A stretch of DNA of 64,000 nt from Citrobacter sp. R56 (GTDB lineage: Bacteria; Pseudomonadota; Gammaproteobacteria; Enterobacterales; Enterobacteriaceae). Position numbers and translations under genes: made by a program. Under the pieces are notes generated by a model, which was not told the origin of the DNA, ran no database searches, and saw only the letters and a program-made list of their open reading frames with translations. Shown one piece after another: positions 42,644 through 53,650 of this stretch. Each line of letters starts with the position of its first letter. Position 1 is the stretch's first letter. The stretch is from positions 496,001-560,000 of the forward strand of contig NZ_CP069159.1 of the NCBI RefSeq assembly GCF_016811995.1. The letters are read 5' to 3'.

Positions 42644-43070
42644 CGTCTTCTTCCTCAAAGGATATCTGCGTATCTTCTATAACAAACGCAGATATTGATT
42701 CTTTCCCCTGCTCTAACACTATTTCAACAAGCTCAGGCATGGTATCGACGTCATCTCGAGCCTCGATAGCGGCCACCACCATATTGAAATTTGTACCGGT
42801 TAGAACCTCAATGTCATAACCTTTTAGTTTTAACTCTACTGACTTATTAAAAGGGGTACCACCCTTCATGTCAGTGAGGACTAAAAATGCAGAGTTCGGT
42901 TCCTGAGATGTCACCAGACATTCCAGTTGATCCCTGAAAACGGCGGAAGACATATCGTAGGCATAGGGAACGGCATAAAAATTGTCTACATCACCCAATA
43001 CGCCTTTAATCAGACTCTGTAGCCCTTGAGAGAATTCTCCGTGACCGCTAATGATCACCACAACGTTCAT
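42633..43070 (-). CDS. PTS mannose-family EIIA component
   Basis: Soluble EIIA domain that takes phosphate from HPr-P and passes it to EIIB. It has 145 residues. The phosphorylation site His10 is in IISGHGEFSQGL, and the family motif LTDMKGGTPFNKS follows at about 66-78. Free-standing EIIA next to a separate EIIB is typical of the AgaF/sorbose subgroup, unlike the fused ManX. It overlaps the EIID gene by one base (TAATG) and the regulator gene by 11 bp. Confidence 0.9.
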   Translation of the reverse strand: MNVVVIISGHGEFSQGLQSLIKGVLGDVDNFYAVPYAYDMSSAVFRDQLECLVTSQEPNSAFLVLTDMKGGTPFNKSVELKLKGYDIEVLTGTNFNMVVAAIEARDDVDTMPELVEIVLEQGKESISAFVIEDTQISFEEEDDGI

Positions 43071-43882
43071 TACACAATCCCCACTGCTGCGCCAAGGATT
43101 GAAAGTGCAGTGATGGCACCAATCATGACCAGCGGTTTGATTTTTTTCACCTTAACGGCGTAGAACACAGCGATGGCGACCAGTGCAGGCAGTAAGTTAG
43201 GCATCACTGCGTCCAGCAGATCGCTTTGCAGTTTAACCACCATGTCTCCGGCATCGAGCGTTAGCGGTGTCGATATCGATATATAGGAGGCCATTAGGCC
43301 GCCTATTACCGTCATCCCAAGAATGGTGGCGGTACGTGAAAGCTGTGCAGAAACCGTCTTGATGTTGGCAAAGGCCTTTGTGCCATTTCTGTAGGCAAAG
43401 TGCATCAGGCCAAAACGGATCGAAAACTGAATCACGAAGAAGCTGATCAGATAAAAGAACGGCGCGAACACATTACCGTGGCTTGCCAGACTCGCGGCAA
43501 TACCGGCAATGATGGGGATCGCCGTCGCCCACAGTAATGAGTCGCCTAAACCCGCCATTGGCGCCATCGCGCTGATTTTAATGCTACGGATAACGTCAGG
43601 CGCCGCTTTCTTACGTTCGGCGGCCAACGCCAGGCCAAAGGCAAATGTGGGTACAAAGGTGTTGGTGTTGAAAAACTCACTGTGCAAATTCAACGACTTT
43701 TTAAGATCGTCAGGATTGGTGTGGATCTTCTTCAGTGCAGGCAGCATTGAGTAAATGACACCGCCTGCCTGCATACGCTCGTAGTTAAAGCTGGTATTCA
43801 ACAGCATTGAGCGCCAGCACACCTTATTTAAGTCTGCTTTGGTTAACTCAGGCGCTTCAGTTTGGTCGATAAAATCGCTCAT
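43070..43882 (-). CDS. PTS mannose-family EIID permease component
   Basis: Integral membrane subunit of a mannose/sorbose/GalNAc-type PTS transporter. It has 270 residues. Family signatures: N-terminal CWRSMLLNTSFNYERMQAGG (about 22-41), APMAGLGDSLLWA and IRFGLMHFAYRNG, with the main membrane span at the C-terminus (VMIGAITALSILGAAVGIV). It sits 1 bp after EIIC and overlaps EIIA by one base, so assembly of the complex is tightly coupled. Confidence 0.92.
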   Translation of the reverse strand: MSDFIDQTEAPELTKADLNKVCWRSMLLNTSFNYERMQAGGVIYSMLPALKKIHTNPDDLKKSLNLHSEFFNTNTFVPTFAFGLALAAERKKAAPDVIRSIKISAMAPMAGLGDSLLWATAIPIIAGIAASLASHGNVFAPFFYLISFFVIQFSIRFGLMHFAYRNGTKAFANIKTVSAQLSRTATILGMTVIGGLMASYISISTPLTLDAGDMVVKLQSDLLDAVMPNLLPALVAIAVFYAVKVKKIKPLVMIGAITALSILGAAVGIV

Positions 43883-43883
43883 C

Positions 43884-44663
43884 TTAGATCCCTTCTTCTT
43901 CGGCTTCTGGCGCCGTTTTAGTCATAGTCTGCTGACGATGTTGATTAGAAAAGAAATCGTAAGCGGCGAAACAACCCCCAAAGATAGCCAGCGCGAGGAT
44001 CGGCATCTTCAGGTAACTCACTGCGGCGAAACCGGCAATCAGGAACAGGATATGCTGGCGTTGCCACATCATTTTAAGCAGCATGGCAAAACCAACGGCA
44101 GGCAGGATCCCGCCAGCGACGCTCAGACCGTGGATGACAAACTCAGGTAACGATTTGATGAAACCGGAGGCTTGTTCGGCGCCAAAGTAAATCGGAATAA
44201 AAGCGACAACAAAGTACAAGATGAAGGCGAGGCTAAGACCCGTCCATTGAGTACGGGCAAAACCAGAGAAATTCATGGTTTCGATATAGCGATCGTTTTT
44301 ATGCATGTACACCGCAAGGAAAGTACAAAATGCGGTCATGATCGCCTGCATCAGAATGGCGAATGGCACCGCCAGCGCAACAGAAACCTTTGGATCGAGC
44401 CCGCTCACAATCGTGAACGTTACGCCGATAACGGTACCGATCACCATGTTAGGGGGTTGGGCACCGCCAAATGCCGCAGTCTGACCCAGAAAGACCAGTT
44501 CCAGAATCGCACCGACCATCAAACCTGTTTTGACGTCACCCAGCACCAGGCCAACCAAAAAGCCAACAACCACCGGGCGATAGGTTTGAAACTGCTCAGC
44601 AAACGAATCTGCACCGGTAAATGCGGCAACAAGCGCAATGAGCAAAACTGTTGTTAATTCCAT
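43884..44663 (-). CDS. PTS mannose-family EIIC permease component
   Basis: Multi-spanning sugar channel subunit of the mannose PTS family. It has 259 residues and about seven hydrophobic segments. Family features: YRPVVVGFLVGLVLGDVKTGLMVGAILEL (about 28-56), a Gly-rich FGGAQPPNMVIGT region and AGGILPAVGFAMLL. The C-terminal tail is charged and acidic (TKTAPEAEEEGI). It follows EIIB by 5 bp and precedes EIID by 1 bp. Confidence 0.92.
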   Translation of the reverse strand: MELTTVLLIALVAAFTGADSFAEQFQTYRPVVVGFLVGLVLGDVKTGLMVGAILELVFLGQTAAFGGAQPPNMVIGTVIGVTFTIVSGLDPKVSVALAVPFAILMQAIMTAFCTFLAVYMHKNDRYIETMNFSGFARTQWTGLSLAFILYFVVAFIPIYFGAEQASGFIKSLPEFVIHGLSVAGGILPAVGFAMLLKMMWQRQHILFLIAGFAAVSYLKMPILALAIFGGCFAAYDFFSNQHRQQTMTKTAPEAEEEGI

Positions 44664-44668
44664 GAAAT

Positions 44669-45139
44669 TTAACCTTTGTAGACTTGTTTGCTGTCATTAG
44701 GCGTCAGCGCGTAGTACACAGTAATTCCCTTGCTTACCAACGTGTCCAGGGCGGCTTTCTCTTCAGAGCTTACGTGATAGGACTTGTAAACTTTAATGTC
44801 GTGCTCGGCGGACCAGGCGCGATTCCCCAGGTTGATCTCTTTGATCGGCACGCCGTTTTCAACAAGCTTTAATGCATCCAGCGGGTTGTCCGTCATCAGC
44901 AGAATGTGTTGTTTCTGCGAGGCCTGGTGAATGACATCGATCGTTTTTTGGACTGAAAAATAGCGAACCCCAACTCCCTCTGGTGCGGCAATGGATATCA
45001 ATTGTTTTCTCAATTCATCTCCGGCTACAGCGTCATTGCAGATAACAACCAGATTTGACTGTGTATGCGGAATCCATCCCGTCGCAACCTGACCGTGAAT
45101 GTAGCGGTCATCTAAGCGGGTGTGCACGATATTCACCAT
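44669..45139 (-). CDS. PTS mannose-family EIIB component
   Basis: Soluble EIIB that phosphorylates the incoming sugar. It has 156 residues. The phosphorylated His15 is in RLDDRYIHGQVATGW, followed by LVVICNDAVAGDE and GVPIKEINLGN. It is the first gene of the operon EIIB-EIIC-EIID-EIIA-GntR-deaminase, the same B-C-D-A order as E. coli agaVWEF. A 20-bp palindrome ends 30 bp upstream of its start and probably controls the operon. Sugar specificity is undetermined. Confidence 0.9.
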   Translation of the reverse strand: MVNIVHTRLDDRYIHGQVATGWIPHTQSNLVVICNDAVAGDELRKQLISIAAPEGVGVRYFSVQKTIDVIHQASQKQHILLMTDNPLDALKLVENGVPIKEINLGNRAWSAEHDIKVYKSYHVSSEEKAALDTLVSKGITVYYALTPNDSKQVYKG

Positions 45140-45169
45140 GGTTCATTCTCCAGACCGTTGAGTGATTAT

Positions 45170-45189
45170 TTGTCCGGATGTCCGGACAA
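45170..45189 (-). promoter_or_regulatory. Perfect palindromic operator before the PTS operon
   Basis: TTGTCCGGATGTCCGGACAA: 9-bp perfect arms TTGTCCGGA/TCCGGACAA around TG. It lies 30 bp upstream of the EIIB start, where it would overlap the promoter or early transcript. A GntR/UTRA dimer encoded in the operon is the natural candidate to bind it. Confidence 0.65.
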
Positions 45190-46135
45190 GTGCAATTATC
45201 AACCATAACCCAGAGTAAAAATGAGAACGTGGTCAAAAAAGAGAACAAAATGAAAAACCATTTCAGACCAGAATGGAGAACGCTGAAAACTTCAGTGAGA
45301 GGCGTGGAGGGGCTGATAGCACATGAACACAGCGAATTGTGTTGCTCTGGGGACCTTGTCTGGCCTTCATTGTGGCGTAAAGGCAACGGATAATCGGCGA
45401 GAATTTCCGCGCATTTTGCGGTTTTGTGGTGAAAGAAATGAGTCAGGGGGAGGGACGTGCTTACCTCTGGAAGCCAGCACTGCGTCCGATAAACGTTTTA
45501 TTAGCGGATAATGTACTCGTTGCTGGCATGAATTTAGCGCTCCTGGAGTGCAATAAACGGGAGGGATCGGGTAATAAATCGGCATATTTGAAATAACGCG
45601 GGCAGCATCCCTCTGGAGAGATTTCTTGTTTTGTGACGATTAACACAAAACGCTACCACTGCGGATTTATGCCAGATAAAAGAAATGCTGATGATCAAAA
45701 TCACAAAATTACGCGCTGCAAAAACTGACAAACAAAGTGTTAAAATATTGTTTAAAATGATAATGAAAATAGCTGAATAGTTTAGCAAATGATAAATGTA
45801 ATATTTATTCACACACAAACAAGGTAGAAAAATGTGATGTGCCACAATTTTTAACGGCAATTTTGTCCTGCTTATACAGATAGTTGATAAATTACTTTAT
45901 AAATTTAAATGTAAATTTGCGTGATAATTACGCCGTAATTGCTTGAATTATCGTCTGTGTGGTCTTTTTAAAATAACCTCTAAAACGCAGATGTTATCGC
46001 CATAAAATATCGTTATCCCCTGTGTTTTTTCTTGATAAAAGCCCATCAAAAGTCTCTGGAGAAATGCATATGACTATGATTTATAAGTGTTTATTTTGAA
46101 AATCATAGGTCTGGCAAATGTAAGGTAAGGTAATT
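45190..46135. other. ~0.95-kb A/T-rich intergenic region before tdcA
   Basis: I see no supportable gene here. A 108-codon minus-strand frame (45534-45860) is rich in Ile/Phe/Leu because of base composition and lacks a family match I recognise. The region holds a CRP-like palindrome (TGTGACGATTAACACA, 45632-45647) and long A/T tracts near 45745-45935, compatible with the IHF- and H-NS-type control known for tdc. It also has a tiny frame behind GGAGAA (46070-46099). E. coli encodes tdcR upstream of tdcA; I could not recognise it. Confidence 0.5.
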
Positions 46136-46151
46136 TGTGAGTGGTCGCACA
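46136..46151 (+). promoter_or_regulatory. CRP site of the tdc operon
   Basis: TGTGAGTGGTCGCACA, one mismatch to TGTGA-N6-TCACA. TACACT at 46174-46179 is a plausible -10, putting the start near 46187 and the CRP centre near -43, as described for E. coli tdc. Confidence 0.8.
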
Positions 46152-46214
46152 TAACCACATAACTTTTATTTGGTACACTTCCTGCCGTCAATAAAGTAAT
46201 TAGTGTAGGCCGAT

Positions 46215-47153
46215 ATGAATACTATTCTTCTCCCTAAAACACAGCACTTAGTGGTCTTTCAGGAAGTCATTAGAAGCGGTTCTATCGGCTCGGCTGCAAA
46301 AGAATTAGGATTAACTCAGCCAGCGGTAAGCAAAATTGTTAGTGATGTCGAAGCCTATTTTGGTGTTGAGTTAGTTGTTCGTAAAAATACGGGTGTGACG
46401 TTGACGAGTGCGGGTCAGGTATTGTTATCCTGGTCCGAAACAATCACCCGCGAAATGAAAAAAATGGTGAGTGAGATGAACAGCATGACCTGCAATACGG
46501 TCGTCGACGTCTCGTTTGGTTTTCCTTCGCTAATTGGCTTTACGTTCATGTCAGACATGATTCACAAGTTTAAAGAGGTGTTTCCGAAAGCGCAGGTTTC
46601 GATGTACGAAGCGCAGCTTTCCTCTTTTCTACCTGCGATTCGTGATGGCCGACTGGATTTCGCTATCGGTACGCTGAGCGATGAGATGAAACTGCAAGAT
46701 CTGCATGTGGAGCCGCTCTTTGAATCCGAGTTTGTGTTAGTTGCCAGCAAGTCCCGAACATGCACCGGCATCACTACGCTGGAATCGTTAAAGAACGAAC
46801 AGTGGGTGTTGCCACAAACGAATATGGGCTACTACAGCGAACTCCTCACCACGTTACAAAGAAATGGCATCAACAGTGAAAACATCGTTAAAACAGATTC
46901 TGTTGTCACCATTTATAATCTTGTTCTCAATGCTGATTTTCTGACAGTCATTCCTTGCGATATGACCACACCTTTTGGTTCAAATCAGTTTATTACTATT
47001 CCAGTTGAGGAGACTTTACCGGTTGCGCGTTATGCCGCGGTATGGTCTAAGAATTATCGAATTAAAAAGGCAGCATCGGTTTTGGTTGAATTAGCCAAAG
47101 AATATTCATCATATAATGGTTGCAGACGAAAGCAATTAATCGAAATTAACTGA
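46215..47153 (+). CDS. tdcA: TdcA, LysR-type activator of the tdc operon
   Basis: A 312-residue LysR-family activator required for anaerobic expression of tdc. The N-terminal winged helix (about 8-66) has VFQEVIRSGSIGSAAKELGLTQPAVSKIV. A two-lobe effector domain follows (about 95-300). It is first in tdcABCDEFG with 95 bp to tdcB. The promoter carries a CRP site and no transcription terminator intervenes. Confidence 0.96.
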   Translation: MNTILLPKTQHLVVFQEVIRSGSIGSAAKELGLTQPAVSKIVSDVEAYFGVELVVRKNTGVTLTSAGQVLLSWSETITREMKKMVSEMNSMTCNTVVDVSFGFPSLIGFTFMSDMIHKFKEVFPKAQVSMYEAQLSSFLPAIRDGRLDFAIGTLSDEMKLQDLHVEPLFESEFVLVASKSRTCTGITTLESLKNEQWVLPQTNMGYYSELLTTLQRNGINSENIVKTDSVVTIYNLVLNADFLTVIPCDMTTPFGSNQFITIPVEETLPVARYAAVWSKNYRIKKAASVLVELAKEYSSYNGCRRKQLIEIN

Positions 47154-47248
47154 ATTTAGTTTTAATACGCAATTGACGCCATATGTCTAAATATCAGACA
47201 GTGGTAACAGCTATTCATATTAGTTTAATACCCAGGTAAGAGGTTTTC

Positions 47249-48238
47249 ATGCACATTACATACGATCTCCCGGTTGCTATTGAAGATGTCATCGAAGCGA
47301 AAAAAAGACTTGCGGGCAAAATCTATAAAACGGGGATGCCTCGCTCCAACTATTTGAGTGAACGTTGCAAAGGTGAAATATTCCTGAAGTTTGAAAATAT
47401 GCAACGTACCGGCTCATTTAAAATCCGTGGCGCATTTAATAAACTCAGCTCTTTAACGGAAGCTGAAAGACGCAAAGGTGTCGTGGCCTGTTCAGCGGGT
47501 AACCACGCGCAAGGGGTTTCTCTCTCCTGTGCCATGCTCGGTATTGACGGCAAGGTTGTCATGCCTAAGGGCGCGCCGAAGTCTAAAGTCGCAGCCACCT
47601 GTGACTATTCTGCAGAAGTGATCCTGCACGGCGACAACTTCAACGACACGATTGCCAAAGTCAGTGAAATTGTTGAAACCGAAGGGCGTATTTTTATTCC
47701 ACCTTATGATGATCCGAAAGTGATTGCCGGTCAGGGTACAATTGGCCTGGAAATCATGGAAGATTTATATGATGTCGATAACGTAATTGTGCCAATCGGC
47801 GGCGGCGGCTTAATTGCAGGTATTGCGATTGCAATTAAATCCATCAACCCGACCATTAAAATTATCGGCGTACAGTCTGAAAACGTACACGGTATGGCGG
47901 CATCTTACCATGCCGGTGAAATAACCACGCATCGAACGACCGGCACCCTGGCGGATGGTTGTGATGTCTCTCGCCCGGGTAATTTGACCTATGAAATTGT
48001 TCGTGAATTAGTTGACGACATCGTACTGGTCAGCGAGGACGAAATTCGCAGCAGTATGATTGCGTTAATACAGCGTAATAAAGTTGTCACCGAAGGCGCT
48101 GGTGCTCTGGCTTGTGCAGCATTATTAAGCGGGAAATTAGATAGCTATATCCAGAACAGAAAAACAGTCTGCATTATTTCTGGCGGTAATATCGATCTTT
48201 CTCGTGTATCTCAAATTACTGGTTTAGTTGACGCTTAA
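47249..48238 (+). CDS. tdcB: Catabolic threonine dehydratase TdcB
   Basis: PLP enzyme converting threonine (and serine) to 2-oxobutyrate (pyruvate) and ammonia under anaerobiosis; in E. coli activated by AMP. It has 329 residues. The PLP Lys58 is in [10 protein letters not shown], the phosphate-binding Gly loop is IGGGGLIAG and SAGNHAQG is present. It lacks the ACT-like regulatory domain of IlvA, which marks it as the catabolic form. tdcC begins 20 bp later. Confidence 0.97.
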   Translation: MHITYDLPVAIEDVIEAKKRLAGKIYKTGMPRSNYLSERCKGEIFLKFENMQRTGSFKIRGAFNKLSSLTEAERRKGVVACSAGNHAQGVSLSCAMLGIDGKVVMPKGAPKSKVAATCDYSAEVILHGDNFNDTIAKVSEIVETEGRIFIPPYDDPKVIAGQGTIGLEIMEDLYDVDNVIVPIGGGGLIAGIAIAIKSINPTIKIIGVQSENVHGMAASYHAGEITTHRTTGTLADGCDVSRPGNLTYEIVRELVDDIVLVSEDEIRSSMIALIQRNKVVTEGAGALACAALLSGKLDSYIQNRKTVCIISGGNIDLSRVSQITGLVDA

Positions 48239-48255
48239 TATTTCGTTGAGGATAG

Positions 48256-49590
<1,335 letters not shown>

Positions 49591-49616
49591 TCCTTAAACG
49601 CAGGATGAGTAGTGAA

Positions 49617-50825
49617 ATGAATGAATTCCCGGTAGTTTTGGTTATTAACTGTGGATCATCTTCAATTAAGTTTTCAGTGTTGGATGCAACCCATTGTGAT
49701 GTTTTGATGGCGGGTATTGCGGACGGAATTAATTCTGAAAATGCTTTTTTGGTCGTGAATGGGGGAGAGCCAGCGCAGCTGGCTCACCACAGCTACGAAG
49801 GTGCATTCCAGGCGATAGCCGTTGAGCTGGAAAAACGTAATTTAATCGATAGCGTGGCCTTAATTGGCCACCGTATCGCCCACGGCGGAAATATCTTTAC
49901 TGAGTCGGCCATTATCACTGATGAGGTTATTGAAAATATTCGCCGGGTTTCTCCTTTAGCACCATTACACAATTACGCGAATTTAAGCGGAATTGAATCG
50001 GCAAAGCAGCTGTTCCCTGGTGTTCAGCAGGTGGCCGTTTTTGATACCAGCTTCCATCAAACGCTGGCACCTGAAGCTTACCTGTACGGTTTACCGTGGA
50101 AATATTATGAAGAGCTGGGTGTGCGCCGATATGGATTTCATGGCACATCGCATCGCTACGTTTCACAACGTGCGTACGATCTCCTCGAACTTCAGGAGCA
50201 GGATTCCGGCCTGGTGATTGCTCATCTCGGCAATGGCGCGTCAATCTGCGCGGTCCGTAACGGACAGAGCGTCGATACCTCAATGGGGATGACGCCGCTG
50301 GAAGGGCTGATGATGGGCACGCGCAGCGGCGACGTGGACTTTGGCGCCATGGCGTGGGTAGCCAGCGAAACCAACCAGACGCTGAGCGACCTTGAGCGAG
50401 TGGTCAACAAAGAGTCCGGCTTACTGGGCATTTCGGGTCTGTCTTCTGATTTACGCGTGCTGGAAAAAGCCTGGAACGAAGGCCATGAACGCGCACAGCT
50501 GGCGATCAAAACGTTTGTGCATCGCATTGCACGCCATATTGCTGGCCACGCTGCGTCGTTACATCGTCTGGACGGCATTATTTTCACTGGCGGTATCGGT
50601 GAGAACTCCGTGTTAATTCGCCGCCTGGTGATTGAACATCTGGCCGTACTGGGCGTGAGTGTAGACAGCGATATGAACAGTCTGCCTAATTCCCATGGCG
50701 AAAGAATTATCTCAGGCAAAGAGGCCCGTGTTATTTGCGCCGTCATTCCAACGAATGAAGAAAAAATGATTGCACTTGATGCTATTCATTTAGGCAAAGT
50801 TAACGCCCCCGTGGAATTTGCATAA
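49617..50825 (+). CDS. tdcD: Propionate/acetate kinase TdcD
   Basis: Makes ATP from propionyl-phosphate or acetyl-phosphate in anaerobic threonine breakdown. It has 402 residues from the ATG at 49617 ([16 protein letters not shown], the family start). An in-frame ATG at 49605 adds four residues. Acetate-kinase family motifs: [45 protein letters not shown] and FTGGIGENS. It lies between tdcC and tdcE. Confidence 0.97.
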   Translation: MNEFPVVLVINCGSSSIKFSVLDATHCDVLMAGIADGINSENAFLVVNGGEPAQLAHHSYEGAFQAIAVELEKRNLIDSVALIGHRIAHGGNIFTESAIITDEVIENIRRVSPLAPLHNYANLSGIESAKQLFPGVQQVAVFDTSFHQTLAPEAYLYGLPWKYYEELGVRRYGFHGTSHRYVSQRAYDLLELQEQDSGLVIAHLGNGASICAVRNGQSVDTSMGMTPLEGLMMGTRSGDVDFGAMAWVASETNQTLSDLERVVNKESGLLGISGLSSDLRVLEKAWNEGHERAQLAIKTFVHRIARHIAGHAASLHRLDGIIFTGGIGENSVLIRRLVIEHLAVLGVSVDSDMNSLPNSHGERIISGKEARVICAVIPTNEEKMIALDAIHLGKVNAPVEFA

Positions 50826-50858
50826 CTTATTTGTTGTTCTGTAGAGAGATTATTTTTC

Positions 50859-53153
50859 ATGAAGGTAAATATCGATACCAGCGATATGCTGTATGCCGAC
50901 GCCTGGCTTGGTTTTAAAGGTACGGACTGGAAAGAAGAAATTAATGTCCGTGATTTTATTCAGCACAACTATACGCCATATGAAGGGGATGAATCTTTCC
51001 TTGCAGAAGCGACCCCGGCAACCACAGCATTGTGGGAAAAAGTCATGGCGGGAATTCGTATTGAAAACTCAACCCATGCCCCGGTTGATTTCGATACCAA
51101 TATAGCGACAACGATCACCGCGCATGATGCGGGATATATTGAACAAGAGCTGGAAAAGATCGTCGGTCTGCAAACGGATAAACCGCTGAAGCGTGCCCTG
51201 CACCCATTTGGCGGCATCAATATGATCAAAAGCTCGTTTGATGCTTATGGTCGTGAGATGGATGCCGATTTTGAGTACCAATATACTGAACTGCGTAAAA
51301 CCCATAACCAGGGCGTGTTCGACGCCTACTCTCCGGATATGCTGCGCTGCCGTAAGTCCGGCGTATTAACCGGTCTGCCAGACGGCTATGGTCGTGGTCG
51401 TATTATTGGCGATTACCGCCGCGTCGCGCTGTACGGTATCCGCTATCTGGTGCGTGAGCGTGAACAGCAATTTGCCGATCTCCAGTCGAATCTGGAGTGG
51501 GGGCAGAATCTTGAGGCGACCATTCGCCTGCGTGAAGAGCTGTCTGAACACCGTCGCGCACTGCTGCAGATGCAGGAAATGGCCGCGAAATACGGTTGCG
51601 ATATTTCCCGTCCAGCGCGTAATGCGCAGGAAGCCGTACAGTGGGTTTACTTCGCCTATCTGGCTGCGGTGAAATCGCAGAACGGCGGTGCAATGTCACT
51701 GGGCCGTACCGCGTCGTTCCTTGATATCTACATCGAACGCGACTTTAAAGCCGGCGTCCTGACGGAGCAGCAGGCACAGGAACTGATCGACCACTTCATC
51801 ATGAAGATCCGTATGGTGCGCTTCCTGCGTACGCCGGAATTCGACACCCTGTTCTCCGGCGACCCTATCTGGGCGACCGAAGTGATCGGCGGGATGGGGC
51901 TGGATGGTCGCACCCTGGTGACCAAAAACTCCTACCGTTACCTGCATACGCTGCACACCATGGGGCCAGCGCCAGAACCAAACCTGACCGTGTTGTGGTC
52001 AGAAGCGCTGCCGATTGCGTTTAAAAAGTATGCTGCGCAAGTCTCTATCGTCACCTCATCGTTGCAGTATGAAAACGACGATCTGATGCGTGCTGACTTC
52101 GACAGCGACGATTATGCCATTGCCTGCTGCGTGAGCCCGATGGTAATCGGCAAGCAAATGCAGTTCTTTGGTGCGCGTGCCAACCTCGCGAAAACCCTGC
52201 TGTACGCAATCAACGGCGGTGTTGATGAGAAGCTGAAAATCCAGGTTGGGCCGAAAACGGCGCCATTGATGGATGACGTGCTGGAATACGACACGGTGAT
52301 GGAGAGCCTGGACCACTTTATGGACTGGCTGGCGGTGCAGTACATCAGCGCCCTGAACATCATCCACTACATGCATGACAAGTACAGCTACGAAGCGTCA
52401 CTGATGGCACTGCACGATCGCGATGTTTATCGGACGATGGCGTGCGGAATGGCGGGCCTGTCCGTTGCAGCGGATTCCCTCTCTGCAATCAAATATGCAC
52501 GAGTGAAACCGATTCGTGATGAAAACGGACTGGCTGTCGACTTTGAAATTGAAGGCGACTACCCGCAGTACGGGAATAACGACGAACGTGTGGACAGCAT
52601 TGCCTGCGATCTGGTTGAACGCTTTATGAAGAAAATTAAAGTGTTGCCAACCTACCGTAACGCAGTGCCGACGCAGTCCATCCTGACCATTACCTCTAAC
52701 GTGGTGTATGGCCAGAAAACCGGGAACACCCCGGATGGTCGTCGCGCCGGTACGCCGTTCGCGCCAGGGGCTAACCCGATGCATGGCCGTGACCGTAAAG
52801 GGGCTGTAGCGTCGCTGACATCGGTAGCAAAACTGCCGTTCACCTACGCCAAAGACGGTATTTCGTACACCTTCTCCATTGTGCCAGCGGCGCTGGGTAA
52901 AGATGACGGCGTGCGCAAAACCAACCTGGTCGGCCTGTTGGACGGTTACTTCCATCATGAAGCGCACGTTGAAGGTGGACAGCACCTGAACGTGAACGTG
53001 ATGAACCGTGAAATGCTGCTGGATGCCATTGAGCACCCGGAAAACTATCCAAACCTGACAATCCGTGTCTCCGGTTACGCTGTGCGCTTCAATGCGCTGA
53101 CCCGCGAGCAGCAACAGGATGTCATTTCGCGTACTTTCACCCAGGCGATTTAA
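50859..53153 (+). CDS. tdcE: Pyruvate/2-oxobutyrate formate-lyase TdcE
   Basis: Glycyl-radical enzyme that cleaves 2-oxobutyrate or pyruvate with CoA to propionyl- or acetyl-CoA plus formate. It has 764 residues, the E. coli length. The adjacent active-site cysteines are in IACCVSPM, and the radical Gly (about residue 739) is in [12 protein letters not shown] close to the C-terminus. It needs the PFL-activating enzyme, not encoded here. It feeds TdcD through a phosphotransacetylase encoded elsewhere. Confidence 0.98.
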   Translation: MKVNIDTSDMLYADAWLGFKGTDWKEEINVRDFIQHNYTPYEGDESFLAEATPATTALWEKVMAGIRIENSTHAPVDFDTNIATTITAHDAGYIEQELEKIVGLQTDKPLKRALHPFGGINMIKSSFDAYGREMDADFEYQYTELRKTHNQGVFDAYSPDMLRCRKSGVLTGLPDGYGRGRIIGDYRRVALYGIRYLVREREQQFADLQSNLEWGQNLEATIRLREELSEHRRALLQMQEMAAKYGCDISRPARNAQEAVQWVYFAYLAAVKSQNGGAMSLGRTASFLDIYIERDFKAGVLTEQQAQELIDHFIMKIRMVRFLRTPEFDTLFSGDPIWATEVIGGMGLDGRTLVTKNSYRYLHTLHTMGPAPEPNLTVLWSEALPIAFKKYAAQVSIVTSSLQYENDDLMRADFDSDDYAIACCVSPMVIGKQMQFFGARANLAKTLLYAINGGVDEKLKIQVGPKTAPLMDDVLEYDTVMESLDHFMDWLAVQYISALNIIHYMHDKYSYEASLMALHDRDVYRTMACGMAGLSVAADSLSAIKYARVKPIRDENGLAVDFEIEGDYPQYGNNDERVDSIACDLVERFMKKIKVLPTYRNAVPTQSILTITSNVVYGQKTGNTPDGRRAGTPFAPGANPMHGRDRKGAVASLTSVAKLPFTYAKDGISYTFSIVPAALGKDDGVRKTNLVGLLDGYFHHEAHVEGGQHLNVNVMNREMLLDAIEHPENYPNLTIRVSGYAVRFNALTREQQQDVISRTFTQAI

Positions 53154-53166
53154 CGCCGGAGGCGAT

Positions 53167-53556
53167 ATGAGAAAGAGTATTGAGACCCAACGTGCACCGG
53201 GGGCCATCGGCCCCTACGTACAGGGCGTCGATTTAGGTAGTATGGTACTGACGTCGGGTCAGATCCCGGTTTGCCCACAAACGGGCGCGGTCGCAGAAAA
53301 TGTTGCCGATCAGGCGCGTCAGAGCCTTGAGAACGTGAAGGCAATCGTGGTTGCAGCCGGGTTAGAGGTGGGCAGCATCGTGAAAACAACCGTCTTCATT
53401 ACCGATATGAATGACTTTGCCACCATCAATCAGGTTTACCAGCAGTTCTTTGACGAACACCAGGCTATCTATCCCGCGCGCAGCTGCGTTCAGGTTGCCC
53501 GTCTGCCGAAGGACGTGAAACTGGAGATTGAAGCCATCGCGGTACGCAGCGCGTAA
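53167..53556 (+). CDS. tdcF: TdcF, RidA-family enamine/imine deaminase
   Basis: RidA/YjgF-family trimer that hydrolyses reactive enamine/imine intermediates, fitting its place beside threonine and serine dehydratases. It has 129 residues from ATG 53167, which follows GGAGGCGAT. An in-frame start at 53119 would run back into tdcE. Family features: GAIGPYVQGVDLGSMVLTSGQIP and the substrate-carboxylate Arg in YPARSCVQVARLP. Confidence 0.96.
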   Translation: MRKSIETQRAPGAIGPYVQGVDLGSMVLTSGQIPVCPQTGAVAENVADQARQSLENVKAIVVAAGLEVGSIVKTTVFITDMNDFATINQVYQQFFDEHQAIYPARSCVQVARLPKDVKLEIEAIAVRSA

Positions 53557-53568
53557 GTCATCCTCTGC

Positions 53569-53593
53569 GGGGCGATCGTCAGGATCGCCCCGA
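53569..53593 (+). other. Intercistronic hairpin between tdcF and tdcG
   Basis: CGGGGCGATC-GTCAG-GATCGCCCCG, a perfect 10-bp stem without a T tract. Likely an mRNA-processing or stability element. Confidence 0.6.
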
Positions 53594-53650
53594 TCCCAAT
53601 AATGAGTGTGAAACCTGGTCTTCACTGAACGGCAATCCGAGGGTGTGGAT

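Noticed and set aside
45534..45860. 108-codon minus-strand frame in the tdcA upstream gap, considered as tdcR
   Set aside because: Hydrophobic Ile/Phe/Leu runs follow from A/T-rich DNA. There is no clear ribosome site, and I could not match it to TdcR.
53645..53650. GTG start for tdcG two codons upstream
   Set aside because: The ATG at 53651 has the better-spaced GAGGGTG and gives the standard N-terminus MISAFEIFKIG.
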